A DNA stretch of 42,919 bases from Nemertoderma westbladi (GCA_032718475.1 JAUCBJ010000299.1:1-42919); one strand, 5' to 3'; shown: positions 1-11,231, counted from the first letter of the stretch. Program-made: numbers and translations. The notes: generated by a model from the sequence alone, not told the origin.

Positions 1-3000
1 ACCTACCTTCGGGTAGCAGATAGGAGTAGCGCTCACCCTTACCTTCGGGTAGCAGATAGGAGTAGCACCCACCCCTACCTTCGGGTAGCAGATAGGAGTA
101 GCGCCCAACCCCTACCTTCGGGTAGCAGATAGGAGTAGCGCCCACCCCTACCTTCGGGTAGCAGATAGGAGTAACGCCCACCCCTACCTTCGGGTAGCAG
201 ATAGGAGTAGCGCTCACCCTTACCTTCGGGTAGCAGATAGGAGTAGCGCTCACCCCTACCTTCGGGTAGCAGATATGAGTAGCGCCCACCCCTACCTTCG
301 GGTAGCAGATAGGAGTAATACTCACCCCTACCTTCGGGTAGCAGATAGGAGTAGCGCCCATCCCTACCTTCGGGTAGCAGATAGGAGTAACACTCACCCC
401 ATCCTTCGGGTAGCAGATAGGAGTAACACTCACCCCTACCTTCGGGTAGCAGATAGGAGTAACACTCACCCCTACCTTCGGGTAGCAGATAGGAGTAACA
501 CTCACCCCTACCTTCGGGTAGCAGATAGGAGTAGCGTCCAACCATACCTTCGGGTAGCAGATAGGAGTAACACCCACCCCTACCTTCGGGTAGCAGATAG
601 GAGTAGCGCCCAACCATACCTTCGGGTAGCAGATAGGAGTAACACTCACCCCTACCTTCGGGTAGCAGATAGGAGTAACACTCACCCCTACCTTCGGGTA
701 GCAGATAGGAGTAACAACACTCACCCCTACCTTCGGGTAGCAGATAGGAGTAACACTCACCCCTACCTTCGGGTAGCAGATAGGAGTAACACTCACCCCT
801 ACCATCGGGTAGCAGATAGGAGTAACACTCACCCCTACCTTCGGATAGCAGATAGGAGTAACACTCACCCCTACCTTCGGGTAGCAGATAGGAGTAACAC
901 TCACCCCTACCTTCGGGTAGCAGATAGGAGTAACACTCACCCCTACCTTCGGGTAGCAGATAGGAGTAACACTCACCCCTACCTTCGGGTAGCAGATAGG
1001 AGTAACACTCACCCCTACCTTCGGGTAACAGATAGGAGTAGCGCCCACCCCTACCTTCGGGTAGCAGATAGGAGTAGCGCCCACCCCTCCTTTGGGTAGC
1101 AGATAGGAGTAGCGCCCACCCCTATACCTTCGGGTAGCAGATAGGAGTAGCACCCACCCCTACCTTCGGGTAGCAGATAGGAGTAACACTCACCCCTACC
1201 TTCGGGTAGCAGATAGGAGTAACACTCACCCCTACCTTCGGGTAGCAGATAGGAGTAACACTCACCCCTACCTTCGGGTAGCAGATAGGAGTAGCGCCCA
1301 CCCCTACCTTCGGGTAGCAGATAGAGTAGCGCCCACCCCTACCTTCGGGTAGCAGATAGGAGTAGCGCCCACCCCTACCTTCGGGTAGCAGATAGGAGTA
1401 GAACCCACCCCTACCTTCGGGTAGCAGATAGGAGTAACACTCACCCCTACCTTCGGGTAGCAGATAGGAGTAGCGCCCAACCCCTACCTTCGGGTAGCAG
1501 ATAGGAGTAGCGCCCAACCCCTACCTTCGGGTAGCAGATAGGAGTAGCGCCCAACCCCTACCTTCGGGTAGCAGATAGGAGTAGCGCCCATCCCTACCTT
1601 CGGGTAGCAGATAGGAGTAGCACTCACCCCTACTTTCGTGTAGCAGATAGGAGTAGCACCCACCCCTACCTTCGGGTAGCAGATAGGAGTAGCGCCCAAC
1701 CCCTACCTTCGGGTAGCAGATAGGAGTAGCGCCCAACCCCTACCTTCGGGTAGCAGATAGGAGTAGCGCCCACCCCTACCTTCGGGTAGCAGATAGGAGT
1801 AACGCCCACCCCTACCTTCGGGTAGCAGATAGGAGTAGCGCTCACCCTTACCTTCGGGTAGCAGATAGGAGTAGCACCCACCCCTACCTTCGGGTAGCAG
1901 ATAGGAGTAGCGCCCACCCCTACCTTCGGGTAGCAGATAGGAGTAGCGCCCAACCCCTACCTTCGGGTAGCAGATAGGAGTAGCGCCCACCCCTACCTTC
2001 GGGTAGCAGATAGGAGTAGCGCCCAACCCCTACCTTCGGGTAGCAGATAGGAGTAGCGCCCACCCCTACCTTCGGGTAGCAGATAGGAGTAACGCCCACC
2101 CCTACCTTCGGGTAGCAGATAGGAGTAGCGCCCACCCCTACCTTCGGGTAGCAGATAGGAGTAGCGCCCAACCCCTACCTTCGGGTAGCAGATAGGAGTA
2201 GCGCCCACCCCTACCTTCGGGCAGCAGATAGGAGTAACGCCCACCCCTACCTTCGGGTAGCAGATAGGAGTAGCGCTCACCCTTACCTTCGGGTAGCAGA
2301 TAGGAGTAGCACCCACCCCTACCTTCGGGTAGCAGATAGGAGTAGCGCCCACCCCTACCTTCGGGTAGCAGATAGGAGTAGCGCCCAACCCCTACCTTCG
2401 GGTAGCAGATAGGAGTAGCGCCCACCCCTACCTTCGGGTAGCAGATAGGAGTAACGCCCACCCCTACCTTCGGGTAGCAGATAGGAGTAGCGCTCACCCT
2501 TACCTTCGGGTAGCAGATAGGAGTAGCGCCCAACCCCTACCTTCGGGTAGCAGATAGGAGTAGCGCCCACCCCTACCTTCGGGTAGCAGATAGGAGTAGC
2601 GCCCAACCCCTACCTTCGGGTAGCAGATAGGAGTAGCGCCCACCCCTACCTTCGGGTAGCAGATAGGAGTAACGCCCACCCCTACCTTCGGGTAGCAGAT
2701 AGGAGTAGCGCTCACCCTTACCTTCGGGTAGCAGATAGGAGTAGCACCCACCCCTACCTTCGGGTAGCAGATAGGAGTAGCGCCCAACCCCTACCTTCGG
2801 GTAGCAGATAGGAGTAGCGCCCACCCCTACCTTCGGGTAGCAGATAGGAGTAACGCCCACCCCTACCTTCGGGTAGCAGATAGGAGTAGCGCTCACCCTT
2901 ACCTTCGGGTAGCAGATAGGAGTAGCGCCCACCCCTACCTTCGGGTAGCAGATAGGAGTAGCGCCCACCCCTACCTTCGGGTAACAGATAGGAGTAACGC

Positions 3001-4385
3001 TCACCCCTACCTTCGGGTAGCAGATAGGAGTAGCGCCCATCCCTACCTTCGGGTAGCAGATAGGAGTAACACTCACCCCTACCTTCGGGTAGCAGATAGG
3101 AGTAACACTCACCCCTACCTTCGGGTAGCAGATAGGAGTAACACTCACCCCTACCTTCGGGTAGCAGATAGGAGTAGCGCCCACCCCTACCTTCGGGTAG
3201 CAGATAGGAGTAGCGCCCACCCCTACCTTCGGGTAGCAGATAGGAGTAGCGCCCACCCCTACCTTCGGGTAGCAGATAGGAGTAACGCCCACCCCTACCT
3301 TCGGGTAGCAGATAGGAGTAGCGCCCACCCCTACCTTCGGGTAGCAGATAGGAGTAGCGCCCACCCCTATACCTTCGGGTAGCAGATAGGAGTAGCACCC
3401 ACCCCTACCTTCGGGTAGCAGATAGGAGTAACACTCACCCCTACCTTCGGGTAGCAGATAGGAGTAACACCCACCCCTACCTTCGGGTAGCAGATAGGAG
3501 TAACACTCACCCCTACCTTCGGGTAGCAGATAGGAGTAGCGCCCACCCCTACCTTCGGGTAGCAGATAGGAGTAGCGCCCACCCCTACCTTCGGGTAGCA
3601 GATAGGAGTAGCGCCCACCCCTACCTTCGGGTAGCAGATAGGAGTAGAACCCACCCCTACCTTCGGGTAGCAGATAGGAGTAGCGCCCACCCCTACCTTC
3701 GGGTAACAGATAGGAGTAGCGCCCCTGCCTTCGGGTAGAAGATAGGAGTAACGCCCACCCCGACCTTCGGGTAGCAGATAGGAGTAACACTCACCCCTAC
3801 CTTCGGGTAGCAGATAGGAGTAACACCCACCCCTACCTTCGGGTAACAGATAGGAGTAGCGCCCACCCCTACCTTCGGGTAGCAGATAGGAGTAGCGCCC
3901 ACCCCTACCTTCGGGTAACAGATAGGAGTAGCGCCCACCCCTACCCTCGGGTAACAGATATTAGTAGCACCCACCCCTACCTTCGGGTAGCAGATAGGAG
4001 TAACACCCACCCCTACCTTCGGGTAGCAGATAGGAGTAACACCCACCCCTACCCTCGGGTAGCAGATAGGAGTAGCGCCCACCCCTACCTTCGGGTAGCA
4101 GATAGGAGTAGAGCCCGCCCCTACCCTCGGGTAGCAGATAGGAGTAGCGCCCACCCCTACCCTCGGGTAGCAGATAGGAGTAGCACCCACCCCTACCTTC
4201 GGGTAGCAGATAGGAGTAGCGCCCATCCCTACCTTCGGGTAGCAGATAGGAGTAGCGCCCACCCCTACCTTCGGGTAGCAGATAGGAGTAGCGCCCACCC
4301 CTACCTTCGGGTAGCAGATAGGAGTAACACTCACCACTACCTTCGGGTAGCAGATAGGAGTAGCGCCCACCCCTCCTTTGGGTTG
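1..4385. repeat. 36/37-bp minisatellite array A
   Basis: About 120 tandem units run to the left window edge, so the array continues outside. The core of a unit is CTACCTTCGGGTAGCAGATA followed by GGAGTARYRYYCACCC. Most units are 36 bp; units with an extra A in the linker (CCAACCCC) are 37 bp and shift the reading frame. Each unit holds a perfect 5-bp hairpin with a C(TTCG)G tetraloop (CTACC-TTCG-GGTAG) and a GATA core (AGATAG). Linker variants (GCGCCC, ACGCCC, ACACTC, GCGCTC, GCACCC) are not random but recur in blocks. The open frames across it in several directions follow from a 36-bp period (12 codons) without stops, not from coding function. Confidence 0.98.
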
Positions 4386-5112
4386 TAATGGTAGAGCGTC
4401 TATGAATCTCAGATCCAATTTATATTTATACATTACACACCAATTATGTTCAGTAACAATGCAATATATTACGGTACACTCTATTCGACATACCTATTCA
4501 GCAGAAGCCGTCCTCTGATTGGCCCTGCATCAGATTATTAATGCCGTTATTATTACAGCCAATTATGTTGCTCAGTTCCTAATGGTAATAAGTAATTATA
4601 GAGGTCAACTCTTATACTATATAATAGCAGTAACAACATTATTTGCACTCTCTCCTTACCTGTTGGTAGCAGTTAGGAGTAATACTCATTGTTACCTTCA
4701 GGTAGCAGATATCATTAACACCAAATCTTACCAACGTATAGCAGATATATTTACATCCCTCCATTGTTTATTATTTAGTATTAGAGTCCGGCCGTATTAT
4801 CTAGAAGTTAGTAGCGCAAGGCCTACAGTGCAGTGCAATAGGAGTAGCGTCCACCCACCTGCGTAAGCAAAAGGGGGAAGTAATTGCCATCCTGTCCGTA
4901 GCTATTGATGTACCCTGTACCCTTCTGCCCATTCTCCTCGGGAAAACAAGGGCCACTGGGAAGGGCCTTTGTTGGATTAGAAGTGTGTGGTAGCCGACGG
5001 ACGTAAAGTAACGGGTTACTACGCTAGCGGTTGCTAGAGTGGCTGTGGCATTTCGGTGGCCGGCGTTATCTTTCACATTAAGGCAGTGGGGATAGACGCA
5101 TGCAGCGGGGGT
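4386..5112. other. Spacer between minisatellite arrays, with decayed units
   Basis: Mostly unique sequence. Positions about 4655-4760 contain three or four strongly diverged copies of the flanking unit (variants of CCTTCGGGTAGCAGATA with CTGTTGG or CTTCAGG in the loop), and one more partial copy lies near 4836-4860. This indicates that the arrays were once continuous or that old units have decayed. 4870-5112 is non-repetitive and of balanced composition. A 106-codon minus-strand frame crosses it but resembles nothing I recognise. Confidence 0.75.
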
Positions 5113-6385
5113 CCCATACATGGGTAGCAGATAGGCGTAGCGCCCAACCCTACCTTCGGGTAGCAGATAGGAGTAGCGCCCACCCCTACCTTCGGGTAGC
5201 AGATAGGAGTAGCGCCCACCCCTCCTTTGGGTAGCAGATAGGCGTAGCGCCCAACCCTACCTTCGGGTAGCAGATGAGTAGCAACATCCCCTACCTTCGG
5301 GAAGCAGATAGGAGTAGCGCCCACCCCTCCTTTGGGTAGCAGATAGGAGTAGCGCCCAACCCCTACCTTCGGGTAGCGGATAGGAGTAACACCCACCCCT
5401 ACCTTCGGGTAGCAGATAAGAGTAACACCCACCCCCACCTTCGGGTAGCAGATATGAGTAGCGCCCATCCCTACCTTCGGGTAGCAGATAGGAGTAACAC
5501 TCACCACTACCTTCGGGTAGCAGATAGGAGTAGCGCCCACCCCTCCTTTGGGTAGCAGATAGGAGCAGCGCCCAACCCTACCTTCGGGTAGCAGATGAGT
5601 AGCAACCACCCCTACCGTCGGGTAGCAGATGAGTAGCAACCACCCCTACCTTCGGGTAGCAGATAGGAGTAGCGCCCACCCCTCCTTTGGGTAGCAGATA
5701 GGAGTAGCGCCCACCCCTACCTCCGGGTAGCAGATAGGAGTAGCGCCCATCCCTACCTCCGGGTAGCAGATAGGAGTAGCGCCCATCCCTACCTTCGGGT
5801 AGCAGATAGAAGTAACACCCACCCCTACCTTCGGGTAGCAGATAGGAGTAGCGCCCACCCCTACCTCCGGGTAGCAGATAGGAGTAGCGCCCATCCCTAC
5901 CTTCGGGTAGCAGATAGAAGTAACACCCACCCCTACCTTCGGGTAGCAGATAGGAGTAGCGCCCACCCCTCCTTTGGGTAGCAGATACGGGTAGCAGATG
6001 AGTAGCAACCACCCATACCTTCGGGTAGCAGATAGGAGTAGCGCCCAACCCTACCTTCGGGTAGCAGATAGGAGTAGCGCCCAACCGTACCTTCGGGTAG
6101 CAGATGAGTAGCAACCACCCATACCTTCGGGTAGCAGATAGGAGTAGCGCCCAACCCTACCTTCGGGTAGCAGATGAGTAGCAACCACCCCTACCTTCGG
6201 GTAGCAGATAGGAGTAGCGCCCAACCCTACCTTCGGGTAGCAGATAGGAGTAGCGCCTACCCCTACCTTCGGGTAGCAAATAGGAGTAGCGCCCACCCCT
6301 ACCTTCGGGTAGCAGATAGGAGTAGCACCCAACCCTACCTTCGGGTAGCAAATAGGAGTAGCGCCCACCCCTACCTTCGGCTAGT
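5113..6385. repeat. 36-bp minisatellite array B
   Basis: Same family as array A, about 36 units, more diverged. Characteristic variants are units lacking TAGG after CAGA (CAGATGAGTAGCAACC), units with CTCCTTTGGG in place of the TTCG hairpin, and GGCGTAGC variants. The TTCG hairpin is lost in the CTCCTTTGGG units. The array ends abruptly about 113 bp from the stop codon of the PRMT2-like gene, so the 3' untranslated region of that gene may run into it. Confidence 0.97.
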
Positions 6386-6498
6386 TCGGCTAGGCAGACT
6401 CTCTAGTCTCTACTCTCTAATTTGTTATTATTATATTACAAATATTCATAGAAAAAGGCCACAAAACTATAAAATATTCCACTTAAATGAATTAATAT

Positions 6499-8505
6499 TT
6501 ACTTCCACAGAAAGAACGTTTTTGTCACGGAAGTGACACCAGTTCCTTTACCCGAACTAGAGACAGTTAGATCCAATCGGACCCTAAGATGTCGTCTCCA
6601 GTCTGGGTGTCTTAGTACCCGCACAGTCCCCGCAATCCGTTGCCCAGCAATCACCGCCACGGGCTCGTCCAATAGGAACAGGTCCTGCTTCCAGTGGGTC
6701 AGGGGCGCTCTGGGCCCGGTGTCTAGACTCGCTATGGGAGCCCGTCCGCCAAGCTCGTGGAACCAGCAGACGAACCACGAAGAGAACCCGTATAGAGAAC
6801 CATCCCGTAGGACCTGCCAGTCCACCGGACAGACAATCCGGTCCAGATCGCCGGACGACCAGTCCAACATATCGATCCGACACAATTCCAACTCGTCGGA
6901 CAATAAATCCCCGACATCCAACTCGTGATTATAAATCGGACTCGACAACAAATCGCTTTTCGCTTTGCATTTCAGCGCCGACATATCGACACCCACTACG
7001 TCGTCCCAGACGGACACGAGTTCGTTGTATCGCCGCTGAGCGTCGCACGGCGCCATAAACAGTTGCGCCACAGAAGGCCACATTGTGCCGCCCTCTTTAA
7101 GGAATAAATCCCTCGCAGCGAAAACTGAATCGATCATAAACTCGAACAACAAGAAGGTCCCCATCCATTCCGATATGATGACGTCGACTTTCTCAGGGAT
7201 AATTGCGTCTTCTACTCGGCAGTTGTGAATCTCGATAGATGCCGTTAGTCCGAGATTTTCTACGACTTTTCCTGAGTCTTTAGCAATCTCCGATGCCTCT
7301 ACAGCGTAAACTCGAGAGCATCTACCGGTGACAACGCATAGGATCGCTAGCAAACCAGTCCCTGAGCCGACATCCAGGACCGTCTTATCGCAGAGATCAG
7401 AGGCGCTGATCGCTGATTTATAGACGCGGTTACGCGCGGTATCTCCCGCTAGTTCTGCGTGGAGACGGAGGGATGAATAACTCGAGAAGTATTCCTCGTC
7501 CTGATATAGGAGTCTGCGGAGTTCGTGTTGGTAACGGAGGGAATTGGTGGTAGGGAGGGTGGGATCCGTTGTGGAGGGGTTTGGGTCGGTGTGGGTGGGT
7601 GGGAAGGGGGTTGGGTCGGTGTGGGTGGGTGGGGAGGGGGTTGGGTCGGTGTGGGTGGGTGGGAAGGGGGTTGGGTCGGTGTGGGTGGGTGGGGAGGGGG
7701 TTGGGTCGATGTGGGTGGGTGGGGAGGGGGTTGGGTCGGAATAGGTGGGTTGGAAGGGGGTTGGGTTGGTGTGGGTGGGTGGGGAGGGGGTTGGGTCGGT
7801 GTGGGTGGGTGTGAAGGGGGTTGGGTCGGTGTGGGTGGGTGGGGAGGGGGTTGGGTCGGTGTGGGTGGGTGGGAAGGGGGTTGGGTCGGTGTGGGTAGGT
7901 GGGGAGGGGGTTGGGTCGATGTGGGTGGGTGGGGAGGGGGTTGGGTCGGAATAGGTGGGTGGGAAGGGGGTTGGGTCGGTGTGGGTGTGTGTGGAGGGGG
8001 TTGGGTCGGAATAGGTGGGTTGGAAGGGGGTTGGGTTGGTGTGGGTGTGGGAGGGTGGGGAGGGGGTTGGGTCGGAATAGGTGGGTGGGAAGGGAGTTGG
8101 GTCGGTGTGGGTATGTGGGGAGGGGGTTGGCTGAGTTTGGTGGAGAGTTGATGAGATTGGATCAGCTTGAGGGAGTGAACCACCGGTACCTTTACATTTA
8201 TAATTAGATAAGATTGGATCGACTTCGACACTAGACCTACTGCGTTGATGTAAGAAAGATGATGGAATATAACCAACATCGCAGGCGGAGTTACAAACCC
8301 AAAACCAAACATTGGTGGCCCGCTGGAGAATATATAACGGCTCTCCGGACACTGCACTAAGCTCGTGTTCGCCTTTTGCAACGTAATCAAAAGCTGCCAC
8401 TGCGTGATTCGCACTAGAATCCGTTGTGTCGAATTCATTATTACAATCCGATTGGTGGTGTTTCTCCTTTAGTGATAATTTAGAAAATGAAGTGGCAGTT
8501 GACAT
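6499..8505 (-). CDS. PRMT2: SH3-containing protein arginine methyltransferase, PRMT2 type, with a tandem-repeat linker
   Basis: Predicted 668 residues in one uninterrupted exon. PRMT2 proteins transfer methyl groups from S-adenosylmethionine to arginines of nuclear proteins and act as transcriptional coregulators. Residues about 34-86 form an SH3 domain (AAFDYVA at its start, WFWV in the middle, GYIPSSFL at its end). Residues about 131-312 are roughly 18 proline-rich decapeptides (DPTPSPPTHT-like). Residues about 325-668 are the methyltransferase: YFSSY, motif I VLDVGSGTG (376-384), post-I VYAVEASE, the double-E loop SEWMGTFLLFE with both glutamates (446, 455), and THW at 603-605. All expected catalytic residues are present, so it is probably active. 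Human PRMT2 is about 430 residues; the excess is the repeat linker. I start at the ATG at 8505-8503; an in-frame TTG lies four codons upstream. No AATAAA is visible in the 110 bp after the stop. Lack of introns is unusual and could mean a retrocopy or intron loss. Confidence 0.95.
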   Translation of the reverse strand: MSTATSFSKLSLKEKHHQSDCNNEFDTTDSSANHAVAAFDYVAKGEHELSAVSGEPLYILQRATNVWFWVCNSACDVGYIPSSFLHQRSRSSVEVDPILSNYKCKGTGGSLPQADPISSTLHQTQPTPSPHTHTDPTPFPPTYSDPTPSPPSHTHTNPTPFQPTYSDPTPSTHTHTDPTPFPPTYSDPTPSPPTHIDPTPSPPTHTDPTPFPPTHTDPTPSPPTHTDPTPFTPTHTDPTPSPPTHTNPTPFQPTYSDPTPSPPTHIDPTPSPPTHTDPTPFPPTHTDPTPSPPTHTDPTPFPPTHTDPNPSTTDPTLPTTNSLRYQHELRRLLYQDEEYFSSYSSLRLHAELAGDTARNRVYKSAISASDLCDKTVLDVGSGTGLLAILCVVTGRCSRVYAVEASEIAKDSGKVVENLGLTASIEIHNCRVEDAIIPEKVDVIISEWMGTFLLFEFMIDSVFAARDLFLKEGGTMWPSVAQLFMAPCDAQRRYNELVSVWDDVVGVDMSALKCKAKSDLLSSPIYNHELDVGDLLSDELELCRIDMLDWSSGDLDRIVCPVDWQVLRDGSLYGFSSWFVCWFHELGGRAPIASLDTGPRAPLTHWKQDLFLLDEPVAVIAGQRIAGTVRVLRHPDWRRHLRVRLDLTVSSSGKGTGVTSVTKTFFLWK
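7568..8133 (-). repeat. Protein-coding 30/60-bp minisatellite inside the PRMT2-like gene
   Basis: The unit is 30 bp (10 codons), arranged as 60-bp dimers in which the fifth residue alternates Phe and Ser (DPTPFPPTHT / DPTPSPPTHT). A 210-bp (70-residue) block is duplicated: the variant THI and PTYS units recur exactly 70 codons apart. Plus-strand sequence is extremely G-rich (GGGGAGGGGGTTGGGTCGG), a dense G-quadruplex-forming pattern; the transcript is the C-rich strand. Frame is kept throughout, indicating selection on unit length. Confidence 0.95.
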
Positions 8506-9360
8506 GATTCTATTCAACTTGTAGTAAGTAATTCTAATACCAGAAGTGTAAGTGGTAGGCCTAAGGGGTGATAAAATATCAATATATTCACATTAAATAT
8601 TTGTTAGCTTCCTAGTTTGATCGATTAAAATGTTTTTATATTATATTATTATATTCAGACAATCGAAAGCGAAATGAAGAAAAAACTTCTCACCGTTCAG
8701 TGGTCACCGCCACCGGTAACATGACGCATGAGAAACTGGCTCAATGGGCTACGAACAGACGAACAGACGCATGGCCTAAATAAAAAAAATAGAATGCATT
8801 TAGGCCTACTGTGTGTGACCTACTCAACTACGTTGTAGACAATCAGTGATTACGCAGTACTGTAGTACTGTAGTACTGGTACCAGTAGCCTACTGCAGTA
8901 CTGCCTCGTACAACAGCGGAGCCGGAGAGTGGATCTAATTGTATTACTTACACTACTGCACAACACATTCTAGTTTGAATTTACCGCGTTATTGACATCT
9001 TGAACCCCCAACCAAGGTGCGAAATCGCTATATCATTTGGTAGTTGTAGAGGGAAAGCTGTGGTAGCTGTCAATTATGGCTTGGTTTTTTGTTTTATTAA
9101 AACATGGATAAATTTCAGAAGATCGAAGTTACATTTAATTTAACATAGGTCGTTAGGAATACAAGCGTTTAAAAAAAAAGTTTCCGGTCCGGTGAAATTA
9201 TACCAGTTAGTCTGGTTCCAAATCTAATACGCCTAGAAAGGCGTATCAGGGTATGAGGGTAAATTTGTTTTATGGCCGGTACCCAAGCGGTTTAGGCTAA
9301 ATCGAGTGAGCAGAATCCGAATCCTCGGATGCCAAGCCTAATTGTGAATTTTTGGGTCCC
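8506..9360. other. Upstream flank of the PRMT2-like gene
   Basis: Non-coding. Contains a quasi-palindromic stretch around 8850-8910 made of repeated GTAGTACT/AGTACT units and GGTACC, two TAGGCCTA palindromes (8556, 8801), an A-run near 8778, and a perfect hairpin ATACGCCT-AGAA-AGGCGTAT at 9227-9246. No TATA box could be assigned with confidence; the promoter of the minus-strand gene should lie here. Confidence 0.6.
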
Positions 9361-10500
9361 GTTTCACCATGGCAACATGAGGTCATTTGCAAAACACCAA
9401 TTTCTAATGACCCTACAGAATTCTAACCTTCACCTACCCCATCCCCCCCAAAAAAAAAAATCGGCGTCAGATAATCCGTTGGAGGTAGATTTTATAATCC
9501 AGTCACCATGGCAACTGTTCAAAATACATACGTCTTCAAATGTCGTTTTACTTATTTTCAAATTTTGGTGTATTTTTGCAAATACAGAATCAATAGTTTT
9601 CTAAATATATAATTATAAATATTTAATTTTACCCCGCGTGGGGGTGTATATTATAATATTAATAGTTTTGTAAACTATTGCCAAATACGTGTTCCCCTTG
9701 TGCTAAAATAATCAAACATTCCAAATATATTCTCAATAAGACCTTCTATATTTTTAATGGTGGCGCCATAAAAATTGATTGCCAGCTAACAAAAGTACCA
9801 TGGAAACTAGCAAAAAATATCCCTTGTAATGTTTCATCATCATCTTAAATCTAGTTACTAATCAGTTTAAAAAGAAGTTAATTTAGGGTCAATTACTTTA
9901 CATGTTCATAACCCAAGAAAATTATTTACCGACGCAGCAGGTATTTTCTACTGTATTTCCATAGCAACCTGAACCATTTTGTAGAATGTATAATAGACGT
10001 AAGAAACATCTCATATGTAGTACAGATGCATATCAATATTTTATAGTCTACATTCATGATCACAAGCGAAGTCCATAACTATTGATATTTTAATTAACTA
10101 CATTATTTTTACTTATTTTTACGGAACTATTTTAATTTGACTTGCTTCGTTTTAGTATTTTTATTTTTTAATGAACTACTTTATGAGTCTAATTTAATTT
10201 TAAATTGAAGTTTTTAGCGCTACTGTATATAAATATAATTAATATAATATAATATAATATATATAATAATATATAATAATGTATAATAATATATAATATA
10301 ATAATTGATTGTTACCATAACAACGGGTATATTTTATTATTGATGTACATAGTAATTATTATTATTTCGGTTTTGTTATTTTATTCGCCTTAGAAGTGAA
10401 TAATATAAGGATTTTTGATAATTAAAAGTATATAAAACAGTATATATTCTACAGTTATTTTATTTAACAAAAAATTGATTTATTGCCATATCAACCTGCA
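9361..10500. repeat. Region with recurrent X-box-like (RFX-type) motifs
   Basis: AT-rich non-coding DNA with six occurrences of the same imperfect palindrome at irregular spacing: CACCATGGCAAC (9365), GTCACCATGGCAAC (9502), GTACCATGGAAAC (9795), CCATAGCAAC (9959), GTTACCATAACAAC (10311) and ATTGCCATATCAAC (10482). The flanks share short words (ATTGATT before the last two, ACGGG after them), so this may be a decayed tandem or dispersed repeat rather than a regulatory array. A (TA)n/(AATAT)n stretch lies at about 10230-10300. Confidence 0.55.
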
Positions 10501-10774
10501 ACGGGAGTTTTCTTCCTTGGCTCCATACTGTAGGTAGGTCGAAAAACGCGGGACTGTTTGGAGGAAATACTGTACCGCAGCGGCGATGGCGAGTGCTTCC
10601 AAGTTCTAACTCGCATGGGAGGAAGCTGGTGTAAAATCCGGCAAGGGGGAGTTCTTTGCCGACTTGCAAGACGGTGACAATGCCGTCGACAGATGACGCG
10701 GCGTCCGTAACAAGATCGAGTTCATCGCGGGGCGCTGGGGTTACATCGCCTTTCGGAAAGTCGTGATTTGGCAA
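10460..10774 (-). pseudogene. Ty3/gypsy-type retrotransposon RNase H fragment, frameshifted
   Basis: The minus-strand frame begins near 10774 and carries the pattern of a retrotransposon RNase H domain: a TDA start (first catalytic Asp), a glycine/valine-rich strand, KELPLA, then a FYTSFLPCELE segment equivalent to the usual YSRKLLPxE region. After that the similarity continues in a different frame (an EALAI-like helix), so at least one frameshift is present. Only about 90 codons survive; no protease, reverse transcriptase, integrase or LTR is visible nearby. Family assignment is by pattern only. Confidence 0.6.
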
Positions 10775-10975
10775 AAAAAGTCGAGATTCGGCAAAAAGTC
10801 GAGATTCGGCAAAAAAAGTCGAGATTCCGCAAAAAGTCGAAATTGGGCAAAAATTTGAGATTCGGCAAAAAGTCGAGTTTCGGCAAAAAGTCGAGATTCG
10901 GCAAAAAGTCGAGATTCGGCAAAAAAAAGTCGCGATTCGGCAAAAAAGTTGCGTTTTGGCAAAAGATAAAGATAA
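10775..10975. repeat. 18-20-bp minisatellite
   Basis: About 11 units of GTCGAGATTCGGCAAAAA, with A-run length varying from 5 to 8, which changes unit length from 18 to 21 bp. It starts at the truncated end of the RNase H fragment, so it probably expanded from retrotransposon sequence or at its junction. Confidence 0.95.
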
Positions 10976-11231
10976 ATTCCTAGATGTTAGATCGTGTTGA
11001 ATTCAATTATTAAAATTGTAGTGGTCTTTTTTATGTCAATTATGCAAGTAGGTGGTACAGTACTAATATTATTTTACAGTATTTATTTGTATGGAATTAA
11101 TTTCTCACTAACAAATCGCCAGGGCAATTTGGTTGCCAGTTGCCCCTTAAATATATTCCAAGATTCAGTTTAAACAGATTAAGATCATGGAAATGGGGAA
11201 GGTTATCACCTACATACATTTCGCCCTCTAG

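Noticed and set aside
75-4433. Many ORFs made of YSYLLPEGRG, TPICYPKVG or VADRSNTHPYLR repeats
   Set aside because: Artefacts of the 36-bp minisatellite; 37-bp units switch frames constantly and there is no flanking gene structure.
1-6385. CRISPR array
   Set aside because: Units are head-to-tail without unique spacers, and the genome is eukaryotic.
7525-8207. Glycine/tryptophan-rich ORFs on the plus strand
   Set aside because: Shadows of the proline-rich minisatellite in the PRMT2-like gene, which has real domains on both sides in the minus frame.
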